64,000 bases of DNA from Brucella oryzae (GCA_012103035.1 JAAVLL010000005.1:84432-148431), one strand, 5' to 3'; positions 18,301-28,641 are shown, counted from the stretch's first letter. The notes: generated from the letters alone by a model not told the origin. Numbers and translations are program-made.

Positions 18301-19041
18301 AGCATCGAGGCGACGGTTGCGGCACGGATGGAAACCCGGCCGGTCATGCAATCAGCAACACGCCGTCTTGAGACGGCTGTTGCAGCCGTTTGGCAGCGGC
18401 CGGAAGCTGTGCTTTCTGCGCTGCGGAACCGGATCGATGACGGACGGGTTCCAGTCGCCGATTTCGCGCAGTCCATTCGGGATAATCCAGCATCTGTTGG
18501 CGAGCTTCACGGCAGCAGAAGCATGTTCGGCCGAAATGATGGCGTGCGAGAAAAGGCGCTGGCAGCGGTCTCGCCGGCGATCTCGGCCTTGCAGGATTAC
18601 GGCCAGGTTCGAAGCAATCTGAGAAATGATCTGACCAAGGACGAGCAGCGGTTCCGTACCCTGATGCGGGAGCCAGTTGATGATCTTTCGCAGGCTGCAC
18701 GCGAGCTTGTCGGTCGTATCGAGAGAACGCCTGCAGATCGTCTAGGGACGTTGATTAGATCGGCGGATGATCAGCAGGCAATGGGTGAGTTGCGCCGGTT
18801 TGTCGAGACAGTTCGCGACCGGTTCGTTTTGCCGGGAACAAATGAGCTTGATCGCGATCGCCTCGCCCAGGCGATGCCTGGTGCTGATCAGCAGCGGGTT
18901 GAAGCGTTCGCAGCCGGGTACGCGAAAGCTGACCAGCTTGTGACGACCGTTCAGGCCGCTCAACAGGCGCAGAAAATCGAGATGGCACACGAGCAGCAGC
19001 AAACGCGCGGACGAGAGAAGGGGCACGGAATCTCGTATTAA
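15301..19041 (+). CDS. traA: TraA-type relaxase-helicase with C-terminal BID domain (frameshifted)
   Basis: About 1,240 residues in five frames. The N-terminal MobA/MobL relaxase begins MAIFHLHAKVLSRATGQSAV, with Tyr near AAASYRHCAA and the His motif HEIKGNPHVHIM. The helicase part has GYAGAGKST (near 16501), VFVLDEAGM, LLGDARQLQPIEAG and YGYAATIHKSQGATVDRAHV. From about 17843 comes a BID-type secretion signal (RLETAVAAVWQRPEAVLSAL, FAQSIRDNPASVGELHG, LVGRIERTPADRLGTL), homologous to the tail of the Fic protein at 48.7 kb. It nicks oriT, unwinds the strand and is itself secreted. The break at 17843-17846 is a 4-bp overlap, so the BID part might be a separate coupled gene. Confidence 0.88.
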
Positions 19042-19170
19042 GATTGTAGGAAAATGCCCGCTTTGGTGATGCTGTATATTGCAAAATCCGTCAAATTGGG
19101 TAGGACTGAATTTGAGAGGGTGATCATTCCATTGATCGCTTGTCCATAATGAGAGACAAGGCGACTTTTG

Positions 19171-19671
19171 ATGCGGAACTCAGTAATTGTAGCTCTGGCA
19201 TTCCTATTAGGTGCCTGCGCGAACAAGAAAGAAATTTCGATACTCTATCGGTTAGAAAATATCTCGATTCGTCGTTGGCGACTGTGAATGAGGAAAAGCG
19301 ATATGCTTCGCTATATCCTAGAGCACTGGAGCCTCACGCAAGTAATACTGTCAGGCTGCATCCAGAAACCGCCGGACAAGAACTTTTACAGCCGGTCCAT
19401 GCCCGTTGGAACGGTACTCTTGATGATATCACACGGAAGGCGGCCCGCATGGCCGGTTATTCCGTTCGGGCGAATGGAGAACGTTCAGGGTCTCCAATCT
19501 TGGTTTCGGTCCATTGGGCTGACATGACGCTTCTTGGACTTTTGCGGGAAGCGTTCGGCCAAGAAAGGGGCGTGCATGGTTGGAAATTGACCAGTTCGCA
19601 CGCGTCATGACCATCCACTACGCCCGGCCTGAAAAAGCCCGGTCCCGCACCTGGACGACACCAAGCTATGA
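19171..19671 (+). CDS. dotD: DotD/TraH-like outer-membrane lipoprotein (frameshifted)
   Basis: Starts MRNSVIVALAFLLGACAN, a lipoprotein signal with lipobox LGAC. After a frameshift near 19250 it reads HARWNGTLDDITRKAARMAG and SVHWADMTLLGLLREAFGQ, the folded C-terminal DotD domain, then FARVMTIHYAR. DotD is one of three proteins of the outer-membrane core of type IVB systems. It overlaps the dotC start (atga) and begins the dotD-dotC-x-dotB group, the same order as IncI traH-traI-traJ. Confidence 0.65.
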
Positions 19672-20559
19672 AGCAGTTTCCAACAATCCTTGCCGCACTG
19701 TCCGTCTCTGTTGCCCTGGCCGGTTGCACCACGACCGGTTCATCAAATCCGGACGAACCGCCTCCACCTCCAACCCTTGGCGGAGTGGACAATCTAACCG
19801 GCGGGACGGCCGCACCGATGACTTACGAGCAGTTTGCCCGTAAGACGCGCAGCGGACCGGTGCGAACGCGGTTGATTCAGAGCGGTATTCGGCGCTGCGC
19901 GACGCAGCGCTCTCATATGCCGCTCAGGCCGCCTATGAGCGGCGTTCGTGGGAGATCCTGAGAGAGCTTGAGGCGCAATCGTCGAGGCTTTCGCAAGAGT
20001 TCAATTTCAATGATGTGGTCTACAAGGCACCGAAAGAGGCGGGCTATGTCGTTCCTCCTGTTGTGAGCAGGGCCAAGGAAGCGATCACCATCACGGACGG
20101 CGGCCGCGAAAGCGTTGCGGCCGATGAATATTACCGCATCGAGAAGCCGGGTCGCCTCGTGGCCGTGATACCAGCTGGCGCGATTATCTGGTTATCGGCG
20201 TCGATAAGACGCCTGATCCCTCAGACCAGTTCCTTCCTTCTGGAAAGGAAGAGCGAAAGATTTGGGACCGCTATATGGCTGAAGGCTGGCGGCAGGGGCG
20301 GATGCAGGCCGAGGAAGCATTGAAGGAGAACATGAACCTTCTTCGCCGCGACTATTTGGGAATGGTCGAATATCGGCGCCTTGTTGATGCTGGCCTGGTC
20401 AAGAGCCTTGTAGTGACGTCGAGCGAGGTTCGTGCCAAGGGCACGCCGGAAGAGCTGTTTATCGGCCAGCGCCGGGTGAAGATCGAGAATGCCGCAACAT
20501 TCGTTTCCGACCCGCGGCGTTGGAAACCGATCACTCGGAGATTCGAGGTCTCCAAGTGA
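19668..20559 (+). CDS. dotC: DotC/TraI-like outer-membrane core lipoprotein (frameshifted)
   Basis: About 297 residues after joining frames near 19850 and 20180. Lipoprotein signal KQFPTILAALSVSVALAGC with lipobox LAGC. The body has ALSYAAQAAYERRSWEILRE, FNFNDVVYKAPKEAGYVVPP, RDYLVIGV, FLPSGKEERKIWDRYMAEGW and a repetitive RQGRMQAEEALKENMNLLRR helix, which are DotC features. It pairs with DotD and DotH in the outer-membrane ring. Overlaps the next small gene by gtga. Confidence 0.82.
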
Positions 20560-20709
20560 ACGGAAATTCTATATCGAGCCAGACAAGCACGGTCGATCCC
20601 GCCGACCCCTTGGCCTTCGCAAGCAGGAAGGGGGTATGGCGGTCTCTTCATCGTCGTAGCGCTGATTGCTGTGGTTGCTGGCTATTGGCTCTATAGGCGA
20701 GGGAAATGA
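20556..20709 (+). CDS. Small single-pass membrane protein between dotC and dotB
   Basis: About 51 residues from GTG, starting VNGNSISSQTSTVDPADPLA and, after one frameshift, ending with a membrane segment FIVVALIAVVAGYWLYRRGK. Its start overlaps the dotC stop and its stop overlaps the dotB start, so it is coupled to both. No family recognised; too short to lay out as a known Icm protein. Confidence 0.5.
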
Positions 20710-21932
20710 TTGACGAATCGCGTCTGGACGATACTCCATTCAAGCCAACCGACTCCTTCGTACCCGTTCTGAAGGAAGAGCCGACGCGGTTTGATTCCTC
20801 GCCCGAGATTTTCGACACATTCATCGTTGGGGCCGGCAAGCGCGGGGCGTCTGACATTACCATCCAGTCGGAAGCCCGGCCGCGCATCCAGATCAATTCT
20901 CGCCAGCATTTCGGCACCAAGCGCATGTTACTGCGCTCAGAGGTCGATCTGCTGCTGTCGTACATCTGGCGATCGAGCGATGCACCGAGCATTTTGCGGC
21001 AGGGCCGTTGTCTCGATTTCTCCTATGAGGTCCAAGTCAGTCGCCATGAGCGGCATCGCTTCCGCGTCAATGCAACACCGATCACGAAAAACGGCGGCTC
21101 CGGCGTCGAATTGACGATGCGCTCGTTGCCGTCGCGCACGCCGACCCTGGACGATGTTCAGTTTGAGCAAGAGTTGAGGCCGTTCCTCAATCCAAAATCC
21201 GGCATTATCGTCATCGCCGGCGGTACAGGTCATGGAAAATCAACAACCATGGCCGCGATCACCCGTCACCATCTCGAAAACCACGAAAATCCGCGAAAGA
21301 TCGTGGATTTCCAGGCTCCGATAGAATTCACCTTTGCCGACATTCTTAGCGAGCAGGGCGATTCTGCGAGCCTGATTGGCCAATCAGAGATCGGGGAGGG
21401 CCGTGATCTTCCGACCTTTGCAGCCGGAATCTGGTCATCCCTTCGGCGAGCGCCGGCGATCATCAATGTCGGTGAGGCACGCGATCATGGCTCTATGAGC
21501 GGCTGCATCGCGGCCAGCATTCAGGGCCACATCGTCAATACGACCACTCATGCCGGGTCGGTTGCCGAGGGCCTACGGCGCATGGCGATGGAGTTCCCGG
21601 CCGAGGAGCAGGCAGCGCGAGCATTCGACCTGATCAGCTCGTTGCAGATCTTTATCACACAGCATCTTATCCGCACGTCTGACGGCACAAGGCGCTTTGC
21701 AGTCCGCGAATTCCTTGTGTTCGATGATGATGTTCGCGACCGGTTTCTGGATAAGCCGATCGACGGATGGTCCGCTGTGGTGCGCCAGCTCCTGAAGGAA
21801 GGCATGAAGTCCGACAAGGTGATTGCACGACCGCTCGCGCAATCCACCATGAAACTCGTCGATGAAGGCTGGATCACGTTGAGCGAGGCACGGAGCTTTA
21901 TTCCGCGGTCGATGTTCGAGATCCTTGCATAG
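20706..21932 (+). CDS. dotB: DotB/TraJ-like secretion ATPase
   Basis: 408 residues, intact: a VirB11-class hexameric ATPase of the type IVB channel, acting on the cytoplasmic face. Walker A is GGTGHGKSTT (about residue 171), an Asp box lies in RKIVDFQAPIEF, the Walker B-like segment is IINVGEARD, and the His box is IVNTTTHAGSVAEGLRRM. The N-terminal domain shows KRGASDITIQSEARPRIQIN. The length fits DotB (about 375-410). It is the best-preserved gene of the transfer system, and its frame proves the strand and spacing of the dotDCB group. Confidence 0.92.
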   Translation: MIDESRLDDTPFKPTDSFVPVLKEEPTRFDSSPEIFDTFIVGAGKRGASDITIQSEARPRIQINSRQHFGTKRMLLRSEVDLLLSYIWRSSDAPSILRQGRCLDFSYEVQVSRHERHRFRVNATPITKNGGSGVELTMRSLPSRTPTLDDVQFEQELRPFLNPKSGIIVIAGGTGHGKSTTMAAITRHHLENHENPRKIVDFQAPIEFTFADILSEQGDSASLIGQSEIGEGRDLPTFAAGIWSSLRRAPAIINVGEARDHGSMSGCIAASIQGHIVNTTTHAGSVAEGLRRMAMEFPAEEQAARAFDLISSLQIFITQHLIRTSDGTRRFAVREFLVFDDDVRDRFLDKPIDGWSAVVRQLLKEGMKSDKVIARPLAQSTMKLVDEGWITLSEARSFIPRSMFEILA

Positions 21933-21944
21933 AGGAGAAACGGG

Positions 21945-22319
21945 ATGGCTGATCAGGATTGGTATACGGTTATGCCCATGACCGAGGCCCAGGAACAAGA
22001 TGCGCGGGGAGACCTGACGCTGATCATACGCGGCGAAGATCGAGATTTAGCCTGGGGCCGGCTGCGCACGCTCCTCGATCACGAGCTTGCTGAGATTTCA
22101 CATCCTGTCATGACGCAAGGAAGTGTGCGGTCGCTGAATCCGACCGACAAGGGGCTCGCCTTTTGGAACGGTGAAGAAATGACAAAGAACAGCGTTGGAA
22201 CGCCGCCTGTGCCTAAAACAGGCCTCATCGTTGGCAAAGCACAGTCGGGAAAATCCGTGACAATGGTAACAATTCTGCGCAAGTTGATCCGCGCGGATAA
22301 TAATGGGGTGGGTCAATGA
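21945..22319 (+). CDS. Short P-loop protein, possibly the N-terminus of a Z1-domain protein
   Basis: 124 residues: an acidic start (MADQDWYTVMPMTEAQEQDA), then LDHELAEISHPVMTQGSVRS and GLIVGKAQSGKSVTM, a Walker A. The spacing and residues resemble the beginning of Z1-domain endonuclease-like proteins, which are several times longer. The frame stops soon after the P-loop and overlaps the next ATG (atga), so this is either a truncated gene or a small separate ATP-binding protein. It follows dotB by 12 bp with agaggag upstream. Confidence 0.5.
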   Translation: MADQDWYTVMPMTEAQEQDARGDLTLIIRGEDRDLAWGRLRTLLDHELAEISHPVMTQGSVRSLNPTDKGLAFWNGEEMTKNSVGTPPVPKTGLIVGKAQSGKSVTMVTILRKLIRADNNGVGQ

Positions 22320-22498
22320 ACGAAATAACGGTCAATCTTTCAGATGATCAGGCTAGGGCATTCGCGGAGTTCCTGAAACGCGTCTTGCCAGAGGATTTTG
22401 AGCGGCGCTCCGTCGACAAAGCCGAAGCCAACCGTATGTGGGACGCCGGATCGGAAATCCGACGAGCATTGGCCGATAAGGGCTTTTCGCCCCGGTGA
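22316..22498 (+). CDS. Small protein, 60 residues (DUF7706-like)
   Basis: Reads MNEITVNLSDDQARAFAEFL then RRSVDKAEANRMWDAGSEIR and ends DKGFSPR. This resembles the small DUF7706-type proteins (strand, long helix, GY/F-APR end). Translationally coupled to the preceding gene. Function unknown. Confidence 0.55.
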   Translation: MNEITVNLSDDQARAFAEFLKRVLPEDFERRSVDKAEANRMWDAGSEIRRALADKGFSPR

Positions 22499-22580
22499 AT
22501 CAAAAATATTCAGCAATATCAATGGCTTAGTTCCATAATAAGGGTTATGCGACTAAGCCATTGAATTTATTGGAATAAAT

Positions 22581-22748
22581 ATGGCTACTACTTCTTGCCG
22601 TCATTGTTCGTACTCACCTGTCGCCAGCAACGCTCCATACTGTCCTAAGTGTGGTGGCAAGAGGCCCGGCGAGCGGTGGTATGAAATACCAGTTGGATTA
22701 ATGATTCTGGCAGCAATCTGCTACTTGGCGTGGCTGTTCTTCTCGTAA
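22581..22748 (+). CDS. Small zinc-ribbon membrane protein, 55 residues
   Basis: Reads MATTSCRHCSYSPVASNAPY, then CPKCGGKRPGERW and a C-terminal membrane segment PVGLMILAAICYLAWLFF. The two CxxC pairs form a zinc ribbon. The organisation (ribbon plus one helix) suggests a small membrane-anchored protein. There is no strong Shine-Dalgarno. Unknown role. Confidence 0.55.
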   Translation: MATTSCRHCSYSPVASNAPYCPKCGGKRPGERWYEIPVGLMILAAICYLAWLFFS

Positions 22749-22754
22749 GGGGCG

Positions 22755-23006
22755 TTACGCAAGGCCGCCGACAAACCCGCTTAGCTCATCAAGCCGCACC
22801 ATCGAAATCCGTACTGTGCCACGACAGCCGCGCGCTCTGCAGATTGTTTCGCGCTCGAGCTCGTCGATGTACAGGAATTCGCGTTCCGGCGAGACGCATA
22901 CGATGGCACGGGTGAGGTAATGCACGTGACCGCATTTCCTGCACCGCGCTTCGAGCTTCTGGTTGTCGGCCAGGTCGCCGACCTTGACGCTTTGTTTCCA
23001 GCCCAT
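22755..23006 (-). CDS. Zinc-ribbon-like protein coupled to the Y-family polymerase
   Basis: 83 residues from MGWKQSVKVGDLADNQKLEA. Cys pairs are seen in ARCRKCGHVHYL and in ETICRARGCRGTVR, suggesting one zinc site. Its ATG overlaps the stop of the polymerase gene by 4 bp, so it is translated with it and shares the LexA box. Such a small partner after dinP/umuC-like genes is common on rhizobial replicons; the function is not known. Confidence 0.65.
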   Translation of the reverse strand: MGWKQSVKVGDLADNQKLEARCRKCGHVHYLTRAIVCVSPEREFLYIDELERETICRARGCRGTVRISMVRLDELSGFVGGLA

Positions 23007-24268
23007 CACCAAAAATCCTCCGCGGACGGAATGCGTGTGTATGAGATCTTGCCGCCGACATGACCGCCGGCCGGCGGCCGCCATTGGCCGAGACTGACGA
23101 CCGTGGCGGCATAGCGCGCATTGAGGTTGTCGATCGCCTTGCTGGCGTTTTCCCAACGCCGGCGCTGCCGATCGTCATTGAGAAGCAAATCTAGCTGGCG
23201 CTCGTGCGCCGGCGTCAGATCATAGAGCGTGACGCCAATCCGGAAGATCGTAAGGCCGCGTGGATAATCCTGCGTGACCTTTTCCCATAGCTCAGAGAGC
23301 GCTGATAGGATCGCCTGGTCGTCGTTGACAACCGGCAGGTGACGCTTTCCCATCCACGATCCCTCTCGGATCGATAGCCATAGCCAGACACCGGACGCGT
23401 AGAAATTCTCGCGGCGCAGCCGTCGCGCCGCCTTTATCAAAAGCAGACGCGAGATTTCCCGCGCGCCAGTGATCGTGCGAGATTCCGGAGGAAGGACGCG
23501 CCCATGTCCGAACATGCCCCGGCTCGATGCCTGGGCCTGGATGTCGTAGCCATGGAGCGCATACCAGAGCCGTTCTCCGGTGACATTGTTCCAGAGCCGG
23601 CGCATGTGCTTCGGCTGGAGATTGTAAAGTTGCTCGGTCGTATAGATAGACGATCGATAGAGCCGCTTCGCCATGTTGCCACCGACGCCTGGAATGTCTT
23701 CCATCGCAACGGCGAACAACGGCGCCGGCAGATCAACCGGCCGCCAGATCGCCAGCCCGTCGCCGTACCGCCCTGCCCCACGCTTACCCTCTTTGCAGGC
23801 GATTTTTGCAAGCTGGCGATTGGCGGCAAAGCCGATCGAACATGTGATAAATGGGCCGACGTTCTCCGCGATCGCGGCCTTGATGCGGGCGGAAAGCCCC
23901 TCCGGGTCATTCCGGCCGCTCTCGTCGAGACGACAGGTCAGCTCGTCAATCGACTTCGCCGTATCGATCGGAATGACGGTCTCGATTTCTGACAGCAGGG
24001 CATTATGAGCCCGCCGGTACAAATCTGGCTTTTGTGGAACAAGCACAAGATCCGGACAGAGGCGTTTCGCCTCATCGATCGGCATTACATTCTTGACGCC
24101 GTAGGCCTGCCTCACGACTGCACGCGATGACTGCCGAGCGGGTCGTGCCGGCGAACGGTACGACGCCGATCGGCCGCCCCTCAAGCGTCGGTCACACTGC
24201 TGCTCAACGCTTGCGAAGAATCCGTCAAAATCTAGGTAGAGCCGTTCGATCGTCTCCGGTTTGCGCAT
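23006..24268 (-). CDS. Y-family (UmuC/DinB) DNA polymerase
   Basis: 420 residues. The palm motif YLDFDGFFASVEQQ (first catalytic Asp) and SIDELTCRLDE (catalytic Asp-Glu) are both present. The stretch GGRSASYRSPARPARQSSRA between them is out of frame; read in the next frame it becomes the expected GRPIGVVP-type loop, so two indels compensate. Little-finger features follow (IPGVGGNMAKRLYR; RTITGAREI). It is a translesion polymerase; many conjugative plasmids carry an SOS-regulated one. A GTTC-N7-GTTC LexA box lies 20 bp upstream of the start. Confidence 0.88.
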   Translation of the reverse strand: MRKPETIERLYLDFDGFFASVEQQCDRRLRGGRSASYRSPARPARQSSRAVVRQAYGVKNVMPIDEAKRLCPDLVLVPQKPDLYRRAHNALLSEIETVIPIDTAKSIDELTCRLDESGRNDPEGLSARIKAAIAENVGPFITCSIGFAANRQLAKIACKEGKRGAGRYGDGLAIWRPVDLPAPLFAVAMEDIPGVGGNMAKRLYRSSIYTTEQLYNLQPKHMRRLWNNVTGERLWYALHGYDIQAQASSRGMFGHGRVLPPESRTITGAREISRLLLIKAARRLRRENFYASGVWLWLSIREGSWMGKRHLPVVNDDQAILSALSELWEKVTQDYPRGLTIFRIGVTLYDLTPAHERQLDLLLNDDRQRRRWENASKAIDNLNARYAATVVSLGQWRPPAGGHVGGKISYTRIPSAEDFW

Positions 24269-24288
24269 TCTGTCTTCGCTCCTGCATA

Positions 24289-24303
24289 GAACAAAAACAG
24301 AAC
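24289..24303 (-). promoter_or_regulatory. LexA (SOS) box upstream of the Y-family polymerase
   Basis: On the minus strand gttctgtttttgttc, a perfect GTTC-N7-GTTC direct repeat, the alphaproteobacterial LexA site. It ends about 20 bp before the start codon, so LexA binding would block this promoter. Confidence 0.8.
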
Positions 24304-24476
24304 AACGGAGAGACGGTTCCCGTCAAGAGGAATTTTTCTTATGCAACGGTAAGAGCCGTTTGCTTGGTGGCGGAAATGAAAAGGCCCGCAAGGCGGGCCT
24401 TCTGCGCTGGACGACCGTTCTTAGCCGAACGGCAGGAAATGACGCCGAATTTTCCTGGCGATCACGTTTGAGAATA

Positions 24477-24737
24477 TCAGCAACGCGGCAAGAGCCGCAA
24501 AATCGATATTTCGAAGCTATATTGGGCGGGATTAGCAAAGATGTTTCCAACTCCACTCGTTAGCAGCATGAAAGCCCAATAGCCGGCCAAGCAGACGAAG
24601 ACGACGGCGAGGACCGTCGGAACAGAGAAAACGATAAGCAGCGGAGTGAAGATCACCATCCGCACCACTTTTTCAGTCTTTGTCAGACCGTGGGCGTCAA
24701 CGTCGTAAATGGGACGCAGATACTTCGGTAAGGTCAT
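24477..24737 (-). CDS. Small inner-membrane protein at the end of the dotA operon
   Basis: 86 residues from MTLPKYLRPIYDVDAHGLTK behind gaaaggagcc. One long or two close hydrophobic segments: MVIFTPLLIVFSVPTVLAVV and FVCLAGYWAFMLLTSGVG. It follows dotA on the same strand (82 bp gap), so it is probably the last gene of that transcript. Unknown family. Confidence 0.6.
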   Translation of the reverse strand: MTLPKYLRPIYDVDAHGLTKTEKVVRMVIFTPLLIVFSVPTVLAVVFVCLAGYWAFMLLTSGVGNIFANPAQYSFEISILRLLPRC

Positions 24738-24818
24738 ATCGGCTCCTTTCGCGCCGTTGTTGCCATCATTGAACCATAACTCAGAACCGCTCTTATAGGA
24801 AGGTTCGGCCGGCACCTG

Positions 24819-27012
24819 TTACTTCCGAGGCAGGAGTTTTCCGACTGTAGTTGGGATATGCTTCGCCCCTTCAGAAAGTCGGCCGAGTTCCTTGGTTGTA
24901 CCCATGGCTGCAATATTAGCTCGCATCGCAGAATGTGCATCGAGGTCGTCGCCGATATGGTCGAACCACCGGAAAACCCGGCCCGGAAATTCTGCGATCA
25001 GGAGAATGATCGCTCAATGATGACGAGATAGACCGCCGCCATGAAAAACATGACGACAAAAATCCCAAGGAACCATGCCAAGCTAACAAAGCTATCTCCC
25101 ACGAGTGATTGAGCAGAGGTCAGAGCGTAGTAGAGCCCGCCATTAATGAGAACACCCATGATCCGGAAAAGGATCATTCCGAGGAGGAGCCCAAAAGCAT
25201 GAGGACCGGCGTCAGAGTGAGCGCCAGCACCATGACATAACCGCGCCGGGCCTGGCTGCCGCCCATCCCCTTCCCTTCCATAGAGATGCGCGATCGCCCA
25301 AAGTGGGGCGGCGAAGATGGCTTCCATTACCAGAAGGAAGAACGCGCCAATTCCGATCACCCATGTCACCATCGGAACCATTGGAAGCACGAAGGCAAGG
25401 AACATGCCCATGGCCCCAATGCCACTTATGACCCAACCGACGAAGTTCGAAAGGACTGTTATACCGGTTCCCACGTATGGCACCACTGCAAGGACAGACA
25501 ACGCGATGATCGCAGCGGTCGTATAGAACGTGACCTGCGTTCCAAACGTGACGAGACCGATCATTGGATCGTTGGTGGGCCTCATAGGATTAAGGAACTC
25601 CAGTGCCTCGTAAAGCGAACCAGCAGATGGCATCCAGTCGGAAATATCGCCGCCGCTGTCCGCGAACGCGACGCGTTCATTTACGAACGCCCTGATCCCG
25701 CTTCTGGCGACGCTTTCGTTCCACCATTCAACGGTACCGTTGTAAGTCGCCGAAATCTGGTCGAGGAACTTCTTGGCGTCGCCGTCAGCCGAGCCGAGTA
25801 AGTACCAGTTGTTATCCGCGTATTGGGAAGCAATCGCATTGCGCACCGATCCACCCGGATTCGACGCGGCGCCGATCGCTCCTCCTGGCGTCACTTTCGG
25901 AAGCGCAGTTGCTACCGAATTAGAGTCAGCCGACAGCCGTGCGATGAGCTGATAATAGAATCCCGCTTGCAACCAGCCGCCGTTCTTGAGATTGCCGGCT
26001 AGTGCCTGGCTTTGTGAATCTCCGACGGGCGTCACCTGCAGTGGATCATCTGCTTCCGCAACGTCTTTGCCGGCTTTCTGCAATTTATCATCACCGATAT
26101 ATTGCTTCAGGATATCCGCGTGCTGCTTGCGCCAGTCGTTGAGATCTTTGCGAAGATCACGATAGGCCGGCAATTGTTCACGCTTGCTGATCGCCTGGGC
26201 GAAGCTGCGCAGCAGTGCCAGAGAAGCTGTCAGCGGTTTTGGTAACAGCTTGCTGCATGGCTTGAATGTAGTCGTTATAGGACTTGCCGGCAGCTTCAGC
26301 CAGTCGCTGGAAACCCGTCGTTTGGCCGGGCAGGCTGACGATGCCACAAGCACCATAAGAATTCGGCAGGCTATATGCCATTTGCGGTACACCTGATACC
26401 GTTCGCCAAGACCCGCGCGAGATTCCGTCTAGTCCATCACCTCCTTTGGACACTTCGAGATTGTACACCGCCTGGCAAAGTTCGGCCCGCCACAATCCCT
26501 GCAAGAATTGACCGTCAAGGGCGTCATAGTCACCGCCCACGACTGGCAATCGCTGTTCAACGATGAGATCGACCGTCTCATTCCAGAAGAATGAGGCGGT
26601 GGCCGTGCTCACGTTGACCATGTAGGCAATGCCATGCTGAGCGGCATTATATCCGGTTGGCATGGGAATTAGGGCACCTACCGCGAGGATAGTGCGCAAC
26701 GGCACCCACATTGCCGAATGCCGTCTTCCAAGTATCTCGCCCTCGTGGGCGGTTTCCGTGACGCCTACGACAACATTGTAGATGAACAGGATTGCCGCAA
26801 TCGCGAAGAACAGAACATTGAAATTCGCGATCAGCGAGGAAATGAGGGTTTCGTCGTTAGGGCCGGTGAAGAGCGGCCCAAAGATCATATTCAAGAAGGA
26901 ATTGGACCGTGCGTCTCCCTCGCCCTTGATGATATCGGCAATATTGATGTCGTCGGCGTGCGCGACGCTTGCCGAGATCATCAAAAGTAGCGAGAAGTCC
27001 CACCCGGTTCAT
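24819..27012 (-). CDS. dotA: DotA/TraY-like polytopic inner-membrane protein (frameshifted)
   Basis: About 730 residues with frameshifts near 26980, 26200, 25220 and 25015. A signal-like start (MNRVGLLATF, then MISASVAHADDINIADIIKG) leads into membrane segments LFFAIAAILFIYNVVVGVTE and RTILAVGALIPMPTGYNAA, a long periplasmic loop, and a cluster of at least five C-terminal segments (VTFYTTAAIIALSVLAVVPY; MFLAFVLPMVPMVTWVIGIG; FVVMFFMAAVYLVIIERSF). Topology and position after icmV identify DotA/TraY, an essential channel-associated protein also studied for entry exclusion in IncI plasmids. Confidence 0.82.
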
Positions 27013-27014
27013 GA

Positions 27015-27528
27015 TTAATCGTCCTTTGATAGGATCTGCATGTTTGAAGGCAGACGGTCGTTAAAGTAATCGCGCACAGCGCCGATCCGGCCTTGACGGA
27101 TCTGCCATGCCCGAAAGTCAGCCTTCATCGCCAAAGCGAAGGTGATGACTGCCACCAGGCACCCGCCGATGAGAAGATAGAAGGACCGATAGCCGAGAAC
27201 GTAGAGAGCCGGGATAGCAGCGAGTGCAATGCAACCTGCTACCATGTAGATGCTGGAATCCTGTCCCACGCCGCCAGCGCTGCATCTATTTCCTTTGCGT
27301 CGAGCCCGTCACTCAGTTCTTTGAAGCGCTGAATGCCGCCATCGGCATATCGATCTCCGAAGCTTCTCGCCTTCAACCGGCCTTTCGGCCGCAACTCGTC
27401 GATCGTGTTCTGAACATTGTCGGCAGCATCTTCCGCAGCATGTGATGCTGCGTTGAAAAGACCTTGATGCCGAAAGCCCGTTTCAGGTTCCAAGAGGCGA
27501 AACGACGGATGCGACCTTGCTCACTCAT
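27015..27528 (-). CDS. icmV: IcmV/TraX-like protein (frameshifted)
   Basis: About 165 residues. It starts MSEQGRIRRFASWNLKRAFG, overlapping the previous gene by atga; the middle reads IDELRPKGRLKARSFGDRYA and FKELSDGLDAKEIDAALAAW. After a second frameshift near 27250, two membrane segments follow: VAGCIALAAIPALYVLGYRS and FYLLIGGCLVAVITFALAMK. A basic start, a helical middle and two C-terminal membrane helices directly before dotA match IcmV (TraX in IncI). The assignment rests on layout and position. Confidence 0.6.
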
Positions 27529-28641
27529 TGCGCTGCGCTCGCTGTCGTTACGGTCGTGCGACTGTCGCGCTCGTCAAGGCTGTTCGACAACAGCGCTGCA
27601 ATTGCCGATGCTTGGCGGCGCTCGAGATTGAACCTCATCCAATCGACATGAAGGTTGAGAGCCTGGGTTAGCAGTTGTTCGCGCTGCACAGCGGCGGGAG
27701 ACATGCCAGCCAGTTCCTTGTGCCACTCTGGATTGGAAAAGCGGGAGCGGACGAAAATATCTACCGCCTGCAGTTCGGAAACATGCTCGCCTACTTCGTA
27801 GGGATAGGATTCCGTCACGGCTTTTTCGCCCAATCCGCAAGTTCTTTGCCACCCGTAGGAGCCGCAATGTCACCAAGATAGCTGTAGATCGAATGTGCTG
27901 CCGAACGGCGGGTAGCATCGACCTGACGAGCCGCAACTTGCGCCCTGCCGGCCGGCGATCTCATTTCCGCTTGAGTGATCGGCTTTGGCGGAATCGGATC
28001 GACCATGTTGTTGATCATCCGGACGTAAGCCTTGGATACTTCTCCATCCGACGTATCGAGAGTGATCGCGTCGGTTAGGAGGCGAACATCTGAAGTCGGA
28101 TCAGCGAAGCCGGCGACATTCCTCAACTCGTCACGGTCTGCAATGATCGCGTTTGCGACCGCCAACCCACCTTCCGTTACCGGTTTGCCAATATCCTCGT
28201 TGCCGTATGACCAATTGCGGGATGCGTTGGCAACATCGTTGCCGCCGTAGCCCGCGACCCCTGCCCTGGCTTGCCCATGCTGAAGATGCCCGACAAGTCG
28301 AGGCAGGCCGAGGTAGCCGGATCGTACCGACCGCCTTCCGCTGCAGCTCGGGCCTTCTGGCGCTCACGGATGGTTTCTGCCATCTGAGCGGCTTCCTGGG
28401 TCCGGGAGTTAGCTTCGATCGCGCGGTTCTGATAGGCACTCAATTGCGCGACGCCCTTCAGAATGGTTTGCGCAATCTGGTTGCCAACGTCAGTCGTATG
28501 AGAATTGATGTTCTCCTGAGCGCGGTAGACGATGTTTTGAACACCGCCGCAGGAGCAAGCGGCCAGTGCCGCATTACCGACGGAAAGGGACGCGAAAGCC
28601 GTTCCAGCAAACAGCAACGATTTGATGACTGCCTTCATCAC
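27525..28641 (-). CDS. Periplasmic transfer protein in the traW position (frameshifted)
   Basis: About 370 residues in three frames (breaks near 28240 and 27830). Signal peptide KAVIKSLLFAGTAFASLSVG to NAALAACSCGG, a coiled segment (RTQEAAQMAETIRERQKARA), then VANAIIADRDELRNVAGFAD, AYVRMINNMVDPIPPKPITQ and MSPAAVQREQLLTQALNLHV. Place and size correspond to traW (icmX) of IncI-type systems, which lies just before traX (icmV) and traY (dotA). I cannot confirm homology by eye. Both ends overlap neighbours by 4 bp. Confidence 0.6.

Noticed and set aside
25286..25801. 171-residue plus-strand frame opposite dotA
   Set aside because: His/Arg-rich antisense of membrane-segment codons; no start signal or family feature.
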